DNA from: Kiritimatiellia bacterium
Lineage (GTDB): Bacteria; Verrucomicrobiota; Kiritimatiellia; PWTM01
Assembly: GCA_026417735.1 (NCBI GenBank)
Contig: JAOACR010000015.1
Coordinates: forward strand, 1-64,000
DNA length: 64,000 nucleotides
Reading direction: 5' to 3'
Shown: in pieces, positions 1 to 10,205 of the stretch
Numbering within the stretch: position 1 is the stretch's first letter
Layout of the letters: each line of letters opens with the position of its first letter
Program-made: the position numbers and the translations under genes
The notes under the pieces: generated by a model
Database searches by the model: none
The model's input: only the letters and a program-made list of their open reading frames with translations
What the model was told of the DNA's origin: nothing

Positions 1-26
1 CCCGCAAAGTTTCTCACGTGCCGGTG

Positions 27-53
27 GCCGGCGCAAACCGCGCCCGCGCCGGC
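27..53 (-). terminator. Terminator-like hairpin after serC
   Basis: A perfect 8-bp inverted repeat (gccggcgc at 27-34 and gcgccggc at 46-53) with an 11-nt loop starts 2 nt past the serC stop codon. No T-run follows on the minus strand, so it may be a weak or Rho-assisted terminator, or simply a GC-rich palindrome. Confidence 0.4.
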
Positions 54-54
54 A

Positions 55-1137
55 TCAACCGTTCGCCGCCTGAAACTCCCGCATGAACTCCACCAGCGCA
101 TCAACGCCGGCAGGCGGAAATGCATTGTAAATTGAGGCACGGATTCCGCCGACGGAGCGGTGTCCCTTCAGTCCTTTGAGGCCGCGCGCGGACGCCTCCT
201 TCACAAACTTCTCCTCCAGCGCCTCGGACGGCAGCCGCCACGTTACGTTCATCGTCGAACGAAATTCCGGCACCGCGGTGCCGCGATAAAACCCCCCCGA
301 CCCATCAATCGCCGCGTACAGCTTCGCCGCCTTCTCACGGTTGCGCCGCTCAATCCCCTCCGCGCCGCCCTGTGCGATGAGCCATCGTGTCGTGAGCATG
401 ATCATGTAAATCGTAAAGGTGGGTGGCGTGTTGTAGAGCGACTGTTCCGCGGCATGGGTCCGATAGCGGAAAAAGATGGGCACGTCCTCGGGACAGCGAT
501 CGAGCAGGTCCTTCCGAATCACCACCACCGCGCAACCAGCCGGGCCGAGATTTTTCTGCGCCCCCGCATAGATGAGTCCGAACTGCCGGACGTTGATCGG
601 ACGGGATAGAAAATCCGACGACATATCCGCCACCAGCGGCGTCGGCGTGGTCGGAAAGGTCGGCCACTGGGTACCGGCGATCGTCTCGTTCGAGGTGATG
701 TGAACATAGGCCGCATCGGGCGAGAAGATCAATTGGTCGGCCGGCGGCAGTCGGGTGGGAATGTCCTTGGAGGTATCGGCGACCACGCGCACCGGCCCGC
801 GCACCTTCGCCTCCTTGATCGCCTTGGACGCCCAGGCACCGGAGTTCACATATTCCGCGGTCTTGCCGGCGGTCAACAAATTCAGCGGCACCATCGCGAA
901 CTGCGCGCTGGCACCGCCCTGCAGAAACAGCACGTCGTACTCCTCCGGGAGTGCGAGCAGCCGGCGCAGATTCGCGATTGCCTCCTCATGCACCGCAGCG
1001 TATTCCTTGCCGCGATGGCTCATCTCCATGATCGACATCCCGCTGCCGTGGAAGTCGAGCAACTCCCGCTGCGCCTCCAGCAACGCTTCCTCTGGCAGCA
1101 CCGCGGGTCCCGCTCCGAAATTGTAGACACGCGCCAT
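55..1137 (-). CDS. serC: Phosphoserine aminotransferase
   Basis: PLP-dependent enzyme that converts 3-phosphohydroxypyruvate and glutamate to 3-phosphoserine in serine synthesis, and can also act in the pyridoxal phosphate pathway; cytoplasmic. The protein is about 360 aa, the usual length. It begins MARVYNFGAGPAVLPEE, the classic SerC N-terminus, followed by the SGMSIMEMSHR segment, and carries the PLP-lysine region GAQKNLGPAG. An in-frame extension of 39 codons upstream exists, but ATG 1137 matches the family start and has AGGAG 8 nt before it. A sigma70-like promoter lies about 50 nt upstream, so the gene is probably transcribed on its own. No serA is in the window. Confidence 0.96.
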   Translation of the reverse strand: MARVYNFGAGPAVLPEEALLEAQRELLDFHGSGMSIMEMSHRGKEYAAVHEEAIANLRRLLALPEEYDVLFLQGGASAQFAMVPLNLLTAGKTAEYVNSGAWASKAIKEAKVRGPVRVVADTSKDIPTRLPPADQLIFSPDAAYVHITSNETIAGTQWPTFPTTPTPLVADMSSDFLSRPINVRQFGLIYAGAQKNLGPAGCAVVVIRKDLLDRCPEDVPIFFRYRTHAAEQSLYNTPPTFTIYMIMLTTRWLIAQGGAEGIERRNREKAAKLYAAIDGSGGFYRGTAVPEFRSTMNVTWRLPSEALEEKFVKEASARGLKGLKGHRSVGGIRASIYNAFPPAGVDALVEFMREFQAANG

Positions 1138-1189
1138 GGTCGCTTGCTCCTGTGGCTTTGCGCCGGCCAACCCCGGCAGGCGAGCACGC

Positions 1190-1218
1190 AGCATAGCGAC
1201 AACCTGCGAGCACCGCAA
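1190..1218 (-). promoter_or_regulatory. Putative sigma70-type promoter of serC
   Basis: On the minus strand, TTGCGG (1213-1218) is followed after 17 nt by TATGCT (1190-1195). This would start transcription about 45 nt before the serC ATG. It was recognised by eye only; the match is partial. Confidence 0.35.
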
Positions 1219-1243
1219 CCGCGCAGCGCCGCGCAGGGGCCCA

Positions 1244-1681
1244 CTAACGTGCAACGATCACCACCAGCGTCGTGCCATCGCGACCCGCAAGCCCCGAAAA
1301 CACCAGCGGCGCACCGCGACGCAAGCCGACCTGCGTCTGCACAACCACGCGTCCCCGCTGCTGAATCGTCAGCGAAAGCCGTTCCATGTCGCCCGAACAC
1401 CGCGCTTCAATCTCGCCGCCGACGTTCGCCGTCGCGTTGTTCGCGGGCAGCGGAATCGCGGCCGAACCGACCAGCCGAAAGCGGGTAAACGGCAGGTTTC
1501 GTTTCAGAAGCGGCTCAACGTCGCGAAGCGCCGCATCCACCTCCGGCGGCCCAGACGACGCCGCCACCGCCCGAAGGGTGAGTGTCGCGCCCGCGGCGGT
1601 CTGCGCCACCACCAGGATCGTGCACGCGAACGTCCGCCACGCGACCGCACAGCGCTCCCTGTTGCTCACCCATCCGCTCAT
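1244..1681 (-). CDS. Small secreted protein in ECF sigma operon
   Basis: Unrecognised protein of 145 aa. A hydrophobic stretch at about residues 14-32, ending in small residues (AQTAAGA), looks like a signal peptide with a somewhat long charged start. The rest has alternating hydrophobic residues that suggest beta structure, with a central EPLLKRNLPFTRFRLVG segment. The start overlaps the stop of the membrane protein before it by an ATGA junction, so it is the third translationally coupled gene of a sigma factor / anti-sigma / secreted protein unit. It may be an envelope target or sensor of that regulatory pair; this is inferred from position only. Confidence 0.7.
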   Translation of the reverse strand: MSGWVSNRERCAVAWRTFACTILVVAQTAAGATLTLRAVAASSGPPEVDAALRDVEPLLKRNLPFTRFRLVGSAAIPLPANNATANVGGEIEARCSGDMERLSLTIQQRGRVVVQTQVGLRRGAPLVFSGLAGRDGTTLVVIVAR

Positions 1682-2025
1682 GGCTCACCCCCCGCTGCAT
1701 CCAGCCCGTCAATCGCGACGACGATGCCCGAAGTTGCCGGATCGTGTAACACCATCACGCCCAAGTGGGGTACATTGATTTCCAGCACATCGAGCCGCAC
1801 GCCGGCCGCCTGGGCGGCCGGACCGACTCCCAGCGGCGCCAGCAGCAGCGTCGCCGCCACCACAAGAGCCGCCGCGATCGCAACCGGCAGAGGCCGCACC
1901 ACCCAGACGCTCTCCACCCGCTGCACATCGCCCACCCGCCCGCGGAACTCCGCCCAGAACTCTGGAGCTGGTCGCGGCCCCGACGGGGCGCGCCGCAGCA
2001 GCTCCCATGGAATACGCCGACTCAT
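1678..2025 (-). CDS. Putative single-pass anti-sigma factor-like protein
   Basis: Protein of 115 aa with a polar N-terminus (about residues 1-43), one clear membrane helix (about residues 44-65, rich in Ala, Val and Leu) and a short extracytoplasmic tail. It sits immediately after an ECF sigma gene and overlaps it by ATGA. Size, topology and position fit an anti-sigma factor, but no zinc-binding HxxxCxxC motif is visible, so the call rests mainly on context. The tail contains LDVLEINVPHLGVMVLHDP, of unknown role. The next gene also overlaps by 4 nt. Confidence 0.65.
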   Translation of the reverse strand: MSRRIPWELLRRAPSGPRPAPEFWAEFRGRVGDVQRVESVWVVRPLPVAIAAALVVAATLLLAPLGVGPAAQAAGVRLDVLEINVPHLGVMVLHDPATSGIVVAIDGLDAAGGEP

Positions 2026-2603
2026 CGCTCCGTCGTTCCTCCATGATCGCCTCTGTCCAAATGCTCCCAGATCAGCCGGAGCTTGCGCTTCGCGTTGAAC
2101 AGTCGGGACATCACCGTGCCGATACGCAAACCCATCGCCGCAGCAATTTCCGCGTAGCTCAAGCCGTCTTCGTAGCGCATCACCAGCACGTCTCGATGCG
2201 GAGCATCCAGCCGCGCCAGCGCCGCGCGGAGCATCGCCGCCGCATCCCTGCCGCCGGCAAGCTCCGCGGGCGTGGACACGGTGGGGTCCTCCACGTCCGC
2301 CACCGGCGGCTCGTCTGGCGACTCGCGACTCAACGAGGCGAGCGGACGCGCCGACCTTCTCCGCAGCAAGTCAAGACACGCATTTCGCGCGATCCGCAGC
2401 AGCCATGTCTTCAGTGAAGCGCCGCCGCGGTAGCCCGGCAAATGCGTCCAGGCACGTAGGTACGTGTCCATGACCACATCTTCCGCATCGGACTCGCCGA
2501 CCAGCCGCCGCGCCACCGCGTACACAGCCGGACGCAGCGGCTCAAACAGCGCAGCGAACGCCTCCACGTCGCCAGCCCGGGCTCTCCGCAGCAGCGAGCT
2601 CAT
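2022..2603 (-). CDS. RNA polymerase ECF sigma factor (RpoE-like)
   Basis: Sigma-70 family, extracytoplasmic function type, 193 aa. Region 2 lies at about residues 10-80 (FAALFEPLRPAVYAVARRLV, then SDAEDVVMDTYLRAW). Region 4 lies at about residues 125-180 (LDAPHRDVLVMRYEDGLSYA, then a helix-turn-helix ending in GTVMSRLFNAKRKLR). The linker is rich in Pro, Ser and Glu. It heads a three-gene coupled operon with a membrane protein and a small secreted protein, the usual layout for a sigma factor held by a membrane anti-sigma. About 280 nt of non-coding DNA lie upstream, where its promoter should be; I could not pick out a convincing element there. Confidence 0.93.
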   Translation of the reverse strand: MSSLLRRARAGDVEAFAALFEPLRPAVYAVARRLVGESDAEDVVMDTYLRAWTHLPGYRGGASLKTWLLRIARNACLDLLRRRSARPLASLSRESPDEPPVADVEDPTVSTPAELAGGRDAAAMLRAALARLDAPHRDVLVMRYEDGLSYAEIAAAMGLRIGTVMSRLFNAKRKLRLIWEHLDRGDHGGTTER

Positions 2604-2887
2604 CGCCGCTCACCCGGAACCGACGCATTCCGGCTCACGATATTCAGCGCCGGCGCCTGAGCGGCGAACGGCCGTTGCACTACTGCGGAAGCCGGCGCCG
2701 CCCCCCTCTTGCCGGTGGCAACTCCACAGGTGGTGGGATGATGGCCCATTCGCCCCCCGCGCCAATAGCGTCCGGCCGGTCGGCCCGCCCGTCTTGCCAT
2801 CGCCGCACATCACCCCGCTGCACCCGCCTCCACCGAGATGCTCCCGCCTCTTCGCTCCGCAAGCTACAACCGGACCTCCGGCCCGCC

Positions 2888-3574
2888 CTAAGGGCGCGGT
2901 AGCCGCTCAATCACCCGTCCCCGCCACCTCAGCCGTCCCTCGGTCCGCAGCGAACGTAGCAAACGCGACAATGTTTCCGGCGCCACGCCGAGGGCGGCGG
3001 CGACATCGCGGCGGGTCAGTTGAGTTTCAATACGCCGTGCGGCGCCAAACTGTTCGTCCAAAAAGGCTTCGAATCTTTCCGCAAGATCGGCACCGGCTCG
3101 ACCCGAAAGCTGATCCGCTAGATGACGCAGCTTGCGCATCACCATCGCGAGAAAATCATCCCGAAACTCCTCTTCCCGCAACCGAGCGCGAAGCGCCGCA
3201 GCCGGAACAACAAACAACACACCGTCCTCCAGCGCGGTCGCCGTGGCGGGATAGGCCCGAGTTTCGAACAGCACCACCTCCGCAAAGGTCTCGCCCGGCC
3301 GAATGATCTTCAGCACACGCTCCCGGCCGTCGGCCGTCCGACGGCTCAACCGTACGCGCCCCCGATGACAAACCCACAGGCCCACGCCCGGCTCGCCCTC
3401 GCGGAACAGGACCTCTCCTCGTGAGACGTGACGGATCACGCTCAGTTCCGCCAGCGCCCTCCGAGAGCTCGCCGATAAACCGGCAAAAAACGTCGTCTGG
3501 GACAAGACCGCCGCCGGGTCGGCGCGTGTCCCAACCGCAACGGAGCACCGTCGGGGTGTCAGCGACTCAGCCAC
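2888..3574 (-). CDS. Crp/Fnr family transcriptional regulator
   Basis: About 228 aa. An N-terminal cyclic-nucleotide-binding fold covers about residues 15-130 (FFAGLSASSRRALAEL, RGEVLFREGEPGVGLW, RPGETFAEVVLFE). A C-terminal Crp-type helix-turn-helix follows (TRRDVAAALGVAPETLSRLL). No N-terminal cysteine cluster like that of Fnr is visible, so oxygen sensing through an iron-sulfur cluster is unlikely; the ligand is unknown. The open frame runs much further upstream into uppP, but that part is not Crp-like. GTG 3574 gives a normal family length and overlaps the uppP end by 16 nt; this start is uncertain. It is probably co-transcribed with uppP. Confidence 0.87.
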   Translation of the reverse strand: MAESLTPRRCSVAVGTRADPAAVLSQTTFFAGLSASSRRALAELSVIRHVSRGEVLFREGEPGVGLWVCHRGRVRLSRRTADGRERVLKIIRPGETFAEVVLFETRAYPATATALEDGVLFVVPAAALRARLREEEFRDDFLAMVMRKLRHLADQLSGRAGADLAERFEAFLDEQFGAARRIETQLTRRDVAAALGVAPETLSRLLRSLRTEGRLRWRGRVIERLPRP

Positions 3575-4371
3575 ATCACGAGCGCGGCCAGCAACAGACG
3601 ATACACCGCGAACACGTCCATGCGATGCCGCGAAAGAAACGCGGTCAGCCACCGAATCGCCAGATAGCCCACCCCAAAGGATACAGACAAACCCGCTGCG
3701 AAAAACGGCCACCACTCCGCCGTCAGCGCATTGGCGCCCTGCCACATGGCAAATGCGGAAGCCAGCGCAAGCATCGGCACCGCGGCGAAAAAGGAGTACT
3801 CCGTCGCGGTGCGGCGATCCAGCCCCAGCGCCATGCCCCCGAGGATGGTCGCGGCCGACCGGGACACGCCAGGCCACAGAGCCAGGCACTGAAAAACGCC
3901 GATGCCCAGCGCACGACGCCAATCGAGATCGTCCAGCCCCGAACATGACACCGCGCGATTGCGCGACCGGTGCTCGGCAACGAGCATCCAGACTGCGCCG
4001 GCCGCCAGCCCGACCGCCACCAGCGGCGGTTGAAACGCGTGGCGGACGAGCGCACCGTGCGCCAGCGCCCCCAGCAGCACCGCCGGCAGGGTGGTCAGCG
4101 CCAACAGGCCCAGCCCCCTCGGCCCCGCAAACGCACCAACGGATGAACCCCTCCACATCAGCAGACTGGCGAATCGGCGTGGATAGGCCACCACCACCGC
4201 CAGAATCGCCCCCATCTGGATCACCACATCAAACGATTTCTGGATGGGCTCCGGAATCCGCAGCAGATGTCCGGCCAGAATCAAATGTCCCGTGGATGAA
4301 ACCGGAATGTACTCGGTCAATCCCTCGATCAACCCCATCAGCGCGGCCGAACCCAATCCGTTCGCGGACAT
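3559..4371 (-). CDS. uppP: Undecaprenyl-diphosphatase
   Basis: Integral membrane phosphatase (BacA/UppP) that recycles undecaprenyl pyrophosphate to the monophosphate carrier for peptidoglycan and other polymers; also linked to bacitracin resistance. It has 270 aa, the typical length, with about eight membrane helices. Both signature motifs are present: GLTEYIPVSSTGHLILAG near residue 17 and PGVSRSAATILGGMALG at about residue 168. The ATG at 4371 directly precedes the family N-terminus. Its 3' end overlaps the likely start of the Crp/Fnr gene. Confidence 0.97.
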   Translation of the reverse strand: MSANGLGSAALMGLIEGLTEYIPVSSTGHLILAGHLLRIPEPIQKSFDVVIQMGAILAVVVAYPRRFASLLMWRGSSVGAFAGPRGLGLLALTTLPAVLLGALAHGALVRHAFQPPLVAVGLAAGAVWMLVAEHRSRNRAVSCSGLDDLDWRRALGIGVFQCLALWPGVSRSAATILGGMALGLDRRTATEYSFFAAVPMLALASAFAMWQGANALTAEWWPFFAAGLSVSFGVGYLAIRWLTAFLSRHRMDVFAVYRLLLAALVMWLSR

Positions 4372-4392
4372 GTGCGCGCGGTTCCGTAGGGC

Positions 4393-6459
<2,067 letters not shown>

Positions 6460-6494
6460 GTCATTCTCTCCCCTTCTCCACCGCGTTGCGCCGG

Positions 6495-7721
6495 TCAATC
6501 GATCGCATGCACAAACAGCCCCGAGCGAAGTTTGGGATCAAACCATGTGCTTTTCGGCGGCATTACGCCGCCCGCGTCCGCGACGGCCATAATCTGATCC
6601 ATCGCCACCGGCGGCACCGCAAACACTGCGGCCGCACGCCCGCCGGCGAGCCATTTGGTGAGCTCTTCGAGCGAACCCTCACCCCCCACGAACGCCAGCC
6701 GTGAGTCTCGTCGCGGGTCCGTGATGCCCAGCACCGGCCCGAGCAGGCGATCCTGCAGCAGTTGCACCTCCAACGCAGCCACCGGATCGCTCGGCCGCGG
6801 GCCGATCAGACGCAGACGCCACCAGCCGCTCCGCAACCCCATGACCACTTCGCCGGCCGCCGCCGGCGAGGGCCCCGACAGTGGCTCCAACTCAAACACG
6901 TCCCGTACCCGCGCCAGCAGACGCGCTTCAGTCAGTGGGCCGAGATCCCGCACACAGCGCTGGTAGGGAAGGATCCTCAGACTCGCCGCCGGAAACACCA
7001 CCGCCAGCACCCACGCCCACTCGGCATCCGCATCGGGCGGCACCGCGCCGCCGGCGCGCTCCCGCGCGACGCGCGCGGCCGCCGCCGCGCGATGGTGGCC
7101 GTCTGCGATGTAGGCGGCCGGCTCCGCGGCGAGCAGGCTGACCCATTCCGCCAAGCTCTCCAAACGCCAGCCTCGATGTCGCACCCCGTCCGGCGCGCAG
7201 AAGTCAAATAGCGGATCCGGTCGCTCCGAAACTTCCCGCAGCGCGCGCCACAACGCACCCGCCGCGTCCCGCACCGCCAGAAACACCGGACCCGACTGGA
7301 TGCCGGTCGCTGCGATGTGTCGCGCCCGGTCCGCCTCGGGCTCCGCACGGGTGTGCTCGTGCTTGCGCACCACGCCGAGCTCGTAGTCCGCAACCGGATA
7401 GACCCCAACCACTCCGACCTGGCGATGCCGACCGATCGACTGCTCATACGCATACAGGGAGGGCTCACTGTCCTGAAGGAACCATCCTTCCGCCAGACAT
7501 CGGCGCCAGTTCGCCGCCGCCCGCGCGTACACCTGCGGCGCATCCGCTGGCACCTCGGGCGGCAGCTCCAGGTCGGCGCGGGAGACCCGAAGGAAACAAG
7601 CGGGATTGCCTTCCGCAATGCGCGCCGCTTCCTCGCGGCTCACCACGTCATACGGTGGACTGGCGATCCGGGCGGCCATACCGGCCACTGGGCGCCACGC
7701 TCGAAACGGTCGTATCCGCAT
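6495..7721 (-). CDS. DUF1015 family protein
   Basis: 408 aa, beginning MRIRPFRAWRPVAGMAARIASPPYDVVS, the characteristic DUF1015 opening. Other conserved pieces are KHEHTRAEPEADR, the ADGHHRAAAA motif in the middle, and a C-terminal VFAVPPVAMDQIMAVADAGGVMPPKSTWFDPKLRSGL (given here as landmarks at about residues 365-400). The biochemical role is unknown. The family is often found beside serA or serC in other bacteria, and serC is about 5 kb away here. ATG 7721 fits the family start; upstream in-frame sequence is not conserved. Confidence 0.9.
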   Translation of the reverse strand: MRIRPFRAWRPVAGMAARIASPPYDVVSREEAARIAEGNPACFLRVSRADLELPPEVPADAPQVYARAAANWRRCLAEGWFLQDSEPSLYAYEQSIGRHRQVGVVGVYPVADYELGVVRKHEHTRAEPEADRARHIAATGIQSGPVFLAVRDAAGALWRALREVSERPDPLFDFCAPDGVRHRGWRLESLAEWVSLLAAEPAAYIADGHHRAAAAARVARERAGGAVPPDADAEWAWVLAVVFPAASLRILPYQRCVRDLGPLTEARLLARVRDVFELEPLSGPSPAAAGEVVMGLRSGWWRLRLIGPRPSDPVAALEVQLLQDRLLGPVLGITDPRRDSRLAFVGGEGSLEELTKWLAGGRAAAVFAVPPVAMDQIMAVADAGGVMPPKSTWFDPKLRSGLFVHAID

Positions 7722-7817
7722 AGGTTGGTGCGTCGGCTCCGTCGGTTGCGCCGCATCGTACCGGCCAGCTGCCCCCGCCGCAAACCCGCACCGCGACCCG
7801 CAACCGGTCGAAACCAC

Positions 7818-8777
7818 TCAACCGCGCCGCGCGCGGCGCCCCCCCGCGTCACCCCAGTACTTCCCAAGCCACGCGACCGTCGTGTCCAGCGCCATGCCGT
7901 CCGCGATCGCCGCCAGCTCCCCCATCCGCCGCACATCATCCATCCGAATCACCGCCCCGGACGGGAGCACCGGCTCCAGCCGGTGATACCGGTCGCCCAG
8001 CAGCTGCCGGCACTGATAGTCCGGCACGCCCATGCCGGCCTCCATCATGATGTCGAGGATCGGGCGGCTCCACTGCGCAAGCCCCCAGTCATGCCGCCGC
8101 CCCTCGATGCGCAGCAAGGGCCGACCGGTGCCGATGGACAGCATCACAATCGACGAGAGTCGCGGCCGTGCCCCCTCGTTCCGCGGGTCCTGCGTCTGCG
8201 CCAGCGCCGCCATCGCCGGATTGTTCGCGATCACGCCCCCGTCGATGTAGCCATCGGCGGAGGGAAAATAGGTCGGCGCCGCCGAACTGTACAGCGCCAC
8301 GTCACGCACCCGCCGCTCGCCGTCGCTGTCGGGTCCCGGAAAGTTGTGGAAAAACTTCGGGGCCCAGCTCCGCTTCGCGGGATCCGGTTGCTCATTGTCG
8401 AGGTCAAACGCGGGGATCAGAACCCGCACGGGCAGCTCGCGCAGCCGCAGCTCGCCAAACACCTCCCGAAGCACCTGCCGCAGGCCGCGGTCGTCATACT
8501 GCGCACCGACCGTTCGTCCGAGATCGCGAACGTTGTCGAGCCAATCGTCGCGAAAAATACGCGCGGCATTCGTTTCGTACAGCGCCATCAGCTCCCGGGG
8601 CGTGCGGCCCGCTGCCAACCCCAACGCCAGCAGCGCACCGGTCGAGGTGCCCGCGACAAGGTCAGCGCGCCGCCACCAACCGGGATGCGACTCCGCAAGG
8701 CGATCCATCAGCCGCGCGCTCAGCCAGCCCCGGACACCGCCGCCGTCCAGCGAGAGAATCCGAAAGGTTCGCCCCAT
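7818..8777 (-). CDS. Patatin-like phospholipase
   Basis: Serine-aspartate dyad lipid acyl hydrolase, 319 aa. It carries the oxyanion motif DGGGVRG (residues 11-17), the nucleophile elbow GTSTG with Ser45, and the catalytic Asp179 in YIDGG, so all active-site elements are present. No signal peptide is visible, which suggests cytoplasmic action or non-classical secretion. A GTG at 8852 in the same frame overlaps the stop of the preceding gene, but the extra 25 residues are basic and not family-like, so ATG 8777 is preferred. Substrate unknown; membrane phospholipids or storage lipids are both possible. Confidence 0.92.
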   Translation of the reverse strand: MGRTFRILSLDGGGVRGWLSARLMDRLAESHPGWWRRADLVAGTSTGALLALGLAAGRTPRELMALYETNAARIFRDDWLDNVRDLGRTVGAQYDDRGLRQVLREVFGELRLRELPVRVLIPAFDLDNEQPDPAKRSWAPKFFHNFPGPDSDGERRVRDVALYSSAAPTYFPSADGYIDGGVIANNPAMAALAQTQDPRNEGARPRLSSIVMLSIGTGRPLLRIEGRRHDWGLAQWSRPILDIMMEAGMGVPDYQCRQLLGDRYHRLEPVLPSGAVIRMDDVRRMGELAAIADGMALDTTVAWLGKYWGDAGGRRARRG

Positions 8778-8848
8778 CAACGGCGCATCCCGCGTGCGGC
8801 GCAATCGCCGCCCCCAACGCGCAAAGCTGCCTCGAGCGGGGCCGTCCC

Positions 8849-10159
8849 TCACACCAGCGGATCAGCACCGCTGGCAATGGGATGGAAGAGGCCCGGCCCC
8901 GGTTTCCAGGCGGAAGGTTCCGGAACAAGCGCGTTTTTCGACGCGCCGATCAGCCACTCCCACGAGAACGTCTTGCCGGTGTAGGCGGCGATGCGCGCGC
9001 CGATGGCGGTCAGCGTGCTCTCCGCGATCCGCACGCCCTCGTTCAGCGGCTGACCGCTCCGGATGCTGCGGATGAGATCCACGTGTTCCTGCTCCATTCC
9101 GTTCACCGCCGGTCCGGAGTACGACCAGATCGGCTTCCCCTCATAATCGACCAGCCGTCCCGAACAGTCGCTCCAGCCCTTCGTTCCCACCACCTTCTCG
9201 TTAGAGCGACCGGTGCCGGGGCCGTGCCCGCAGAAGCTCAGGCACCGCGCGCCATTGGGGTATTCCAGCTCCGCCACGATGTGGTCCCAGATGTCACCGT
9301 TATATTTCGCCCAATCCGCTTCATTCCCCAGCGCCTTCGCGACCGCGCGCGCCTGCTGCGAGTAGTCGCGGCACCCCCGCCCCCCGACAGCGGTGAATTT
9401 TTTCGGCGGGCCATTGAAGCACCAGTTGAGCACGTCAATGTTGTGGATGTGCTGCTCGACAATCTGATCGCCCGACAACCACGTGAAGTGGTACCAGTTG
9501 TGGCACTGCCACTCCATTTCGCTCATGCCCGCTTCCGCACCGCGGTACCAAATGCCGCCTCCATACCAGTAACACTGGCCGCCGACCAGTTCGCCGATCG
9601 CGCCGTCGTGAATGCGCTTCATCAGTTCGACCCGGTTCGGCTCGTGGCGCCGCTGGGTGCCGGCAACGATCGATAGCTTCTTCTGCTCGGCGAGACGCGA
9701 GGCCTCAATGAACAGGCGACAACCCGCAACGTCCGTTGCCACCGGCTTCTCCGTGAATACATGCTTGCCGGCCTGCACCGCCGCCATCATCTGCCAGGGC
9801 CGAAACGCCGGCGCGGTCGCCATCAGCAACAGATGCGTGTCGGTCTTCGCGAGCGCCTCATGGCACTGAAACCCACCGAAAATCGCGTCGTCCGGCACCC
9901 GCACCCGGTCCTTGAACTTCGGATCCTTCAACAGCGAATCGCGCAAACGCCGCGCCTTCTCCGGAAACAAGTCCGCCAGCGCGACGACCACCACCCCCGG
10001 ATCCGCCGCCAGACACTGTTTCACCGCACCGCTGCCCCGGCCGCCGCAGCCCAGCAGTCCAACGCGAATCTCGTCCGATCCCGCCGCGTGCGCGGCCCGA
10101 GCCGCCGCCAGCCCCGCCGCCACGCCGCCCGCCGTCATCTTCGACATCGCCCCGCTCAT
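8849..10159 (-). CDS. Gfo/Idh/MocA family oxidoreductase (paralogue 1)
   Basis: 436 aa. NAD(P)-binding motif VGLLGCGGRGSGAV at about residue 32, then the family motif EKPVATDV (about 140) and the substrate-domain segment HIHNIDVLNWCF with the likely catalytic histidine region. Members oxidise or epimerise sugars and cyclitols. The N-terminus has the hydrophobic and cleavage-like part of an export signal (GGVAAGLAAARAAHAAG) but no twin-arginine, unlike its neighbour. AAGGGG 8 nt before ATG 10159 supports the start. It is clearly homologous to the next gene upstream, 46 nt away, so the two form a tandem duplication, probably one operon. Confidence 0.92.
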   Translation of the reverse strand: MSGAMSKMTAGGVAAGLAAARAAHAAGSDEIRVGLLGCGGRGSGAVKQCLAADPGVVVVALADLFPEKARRLRDSLLKDPKFKDRVRVPDDAIFGGFQCHEALAKTDTHLLLMATAPAFRPWQMMAAVQAGKHVFTEKPVATDVAGCRLFIEASRLAEQKKLSIVAGTQRRHEPNRVELMKRIHDGAIGELVGGQCYWYGGGIWYRGAEAGMSEMEWQCHNWYHFTWLSGDQIVEQHIHNIDVLNWCFNGPPKKFTAVGGRGCRDYSQQARAVAKALGNEADWAKYNGDIWDHIVAELEYPNGARCLSFCGHGPGTGRSNEKVVGTKGWSDCSGRLVDYEGKPIWSYSGPAVNGMEQEHVDLIRSIRSGQPLNEGVRIAESTLTAIGARIAAYTGKTFSWEWLIGASKNALVPEPSAWKPGPGLFHPIASGADPLV

Positions 10160-10205
10160 CGTTGAATCCCCTTCGCCTGCTCGATCATCGAAACCTCGCG
10201 GCGCC

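Noticed and set aside
7317-8984. Plus-strand open frame of 555 codons
   Set aside because: Antisense to the DUF1015 and patatin genes; composition is that of a shadow frame.
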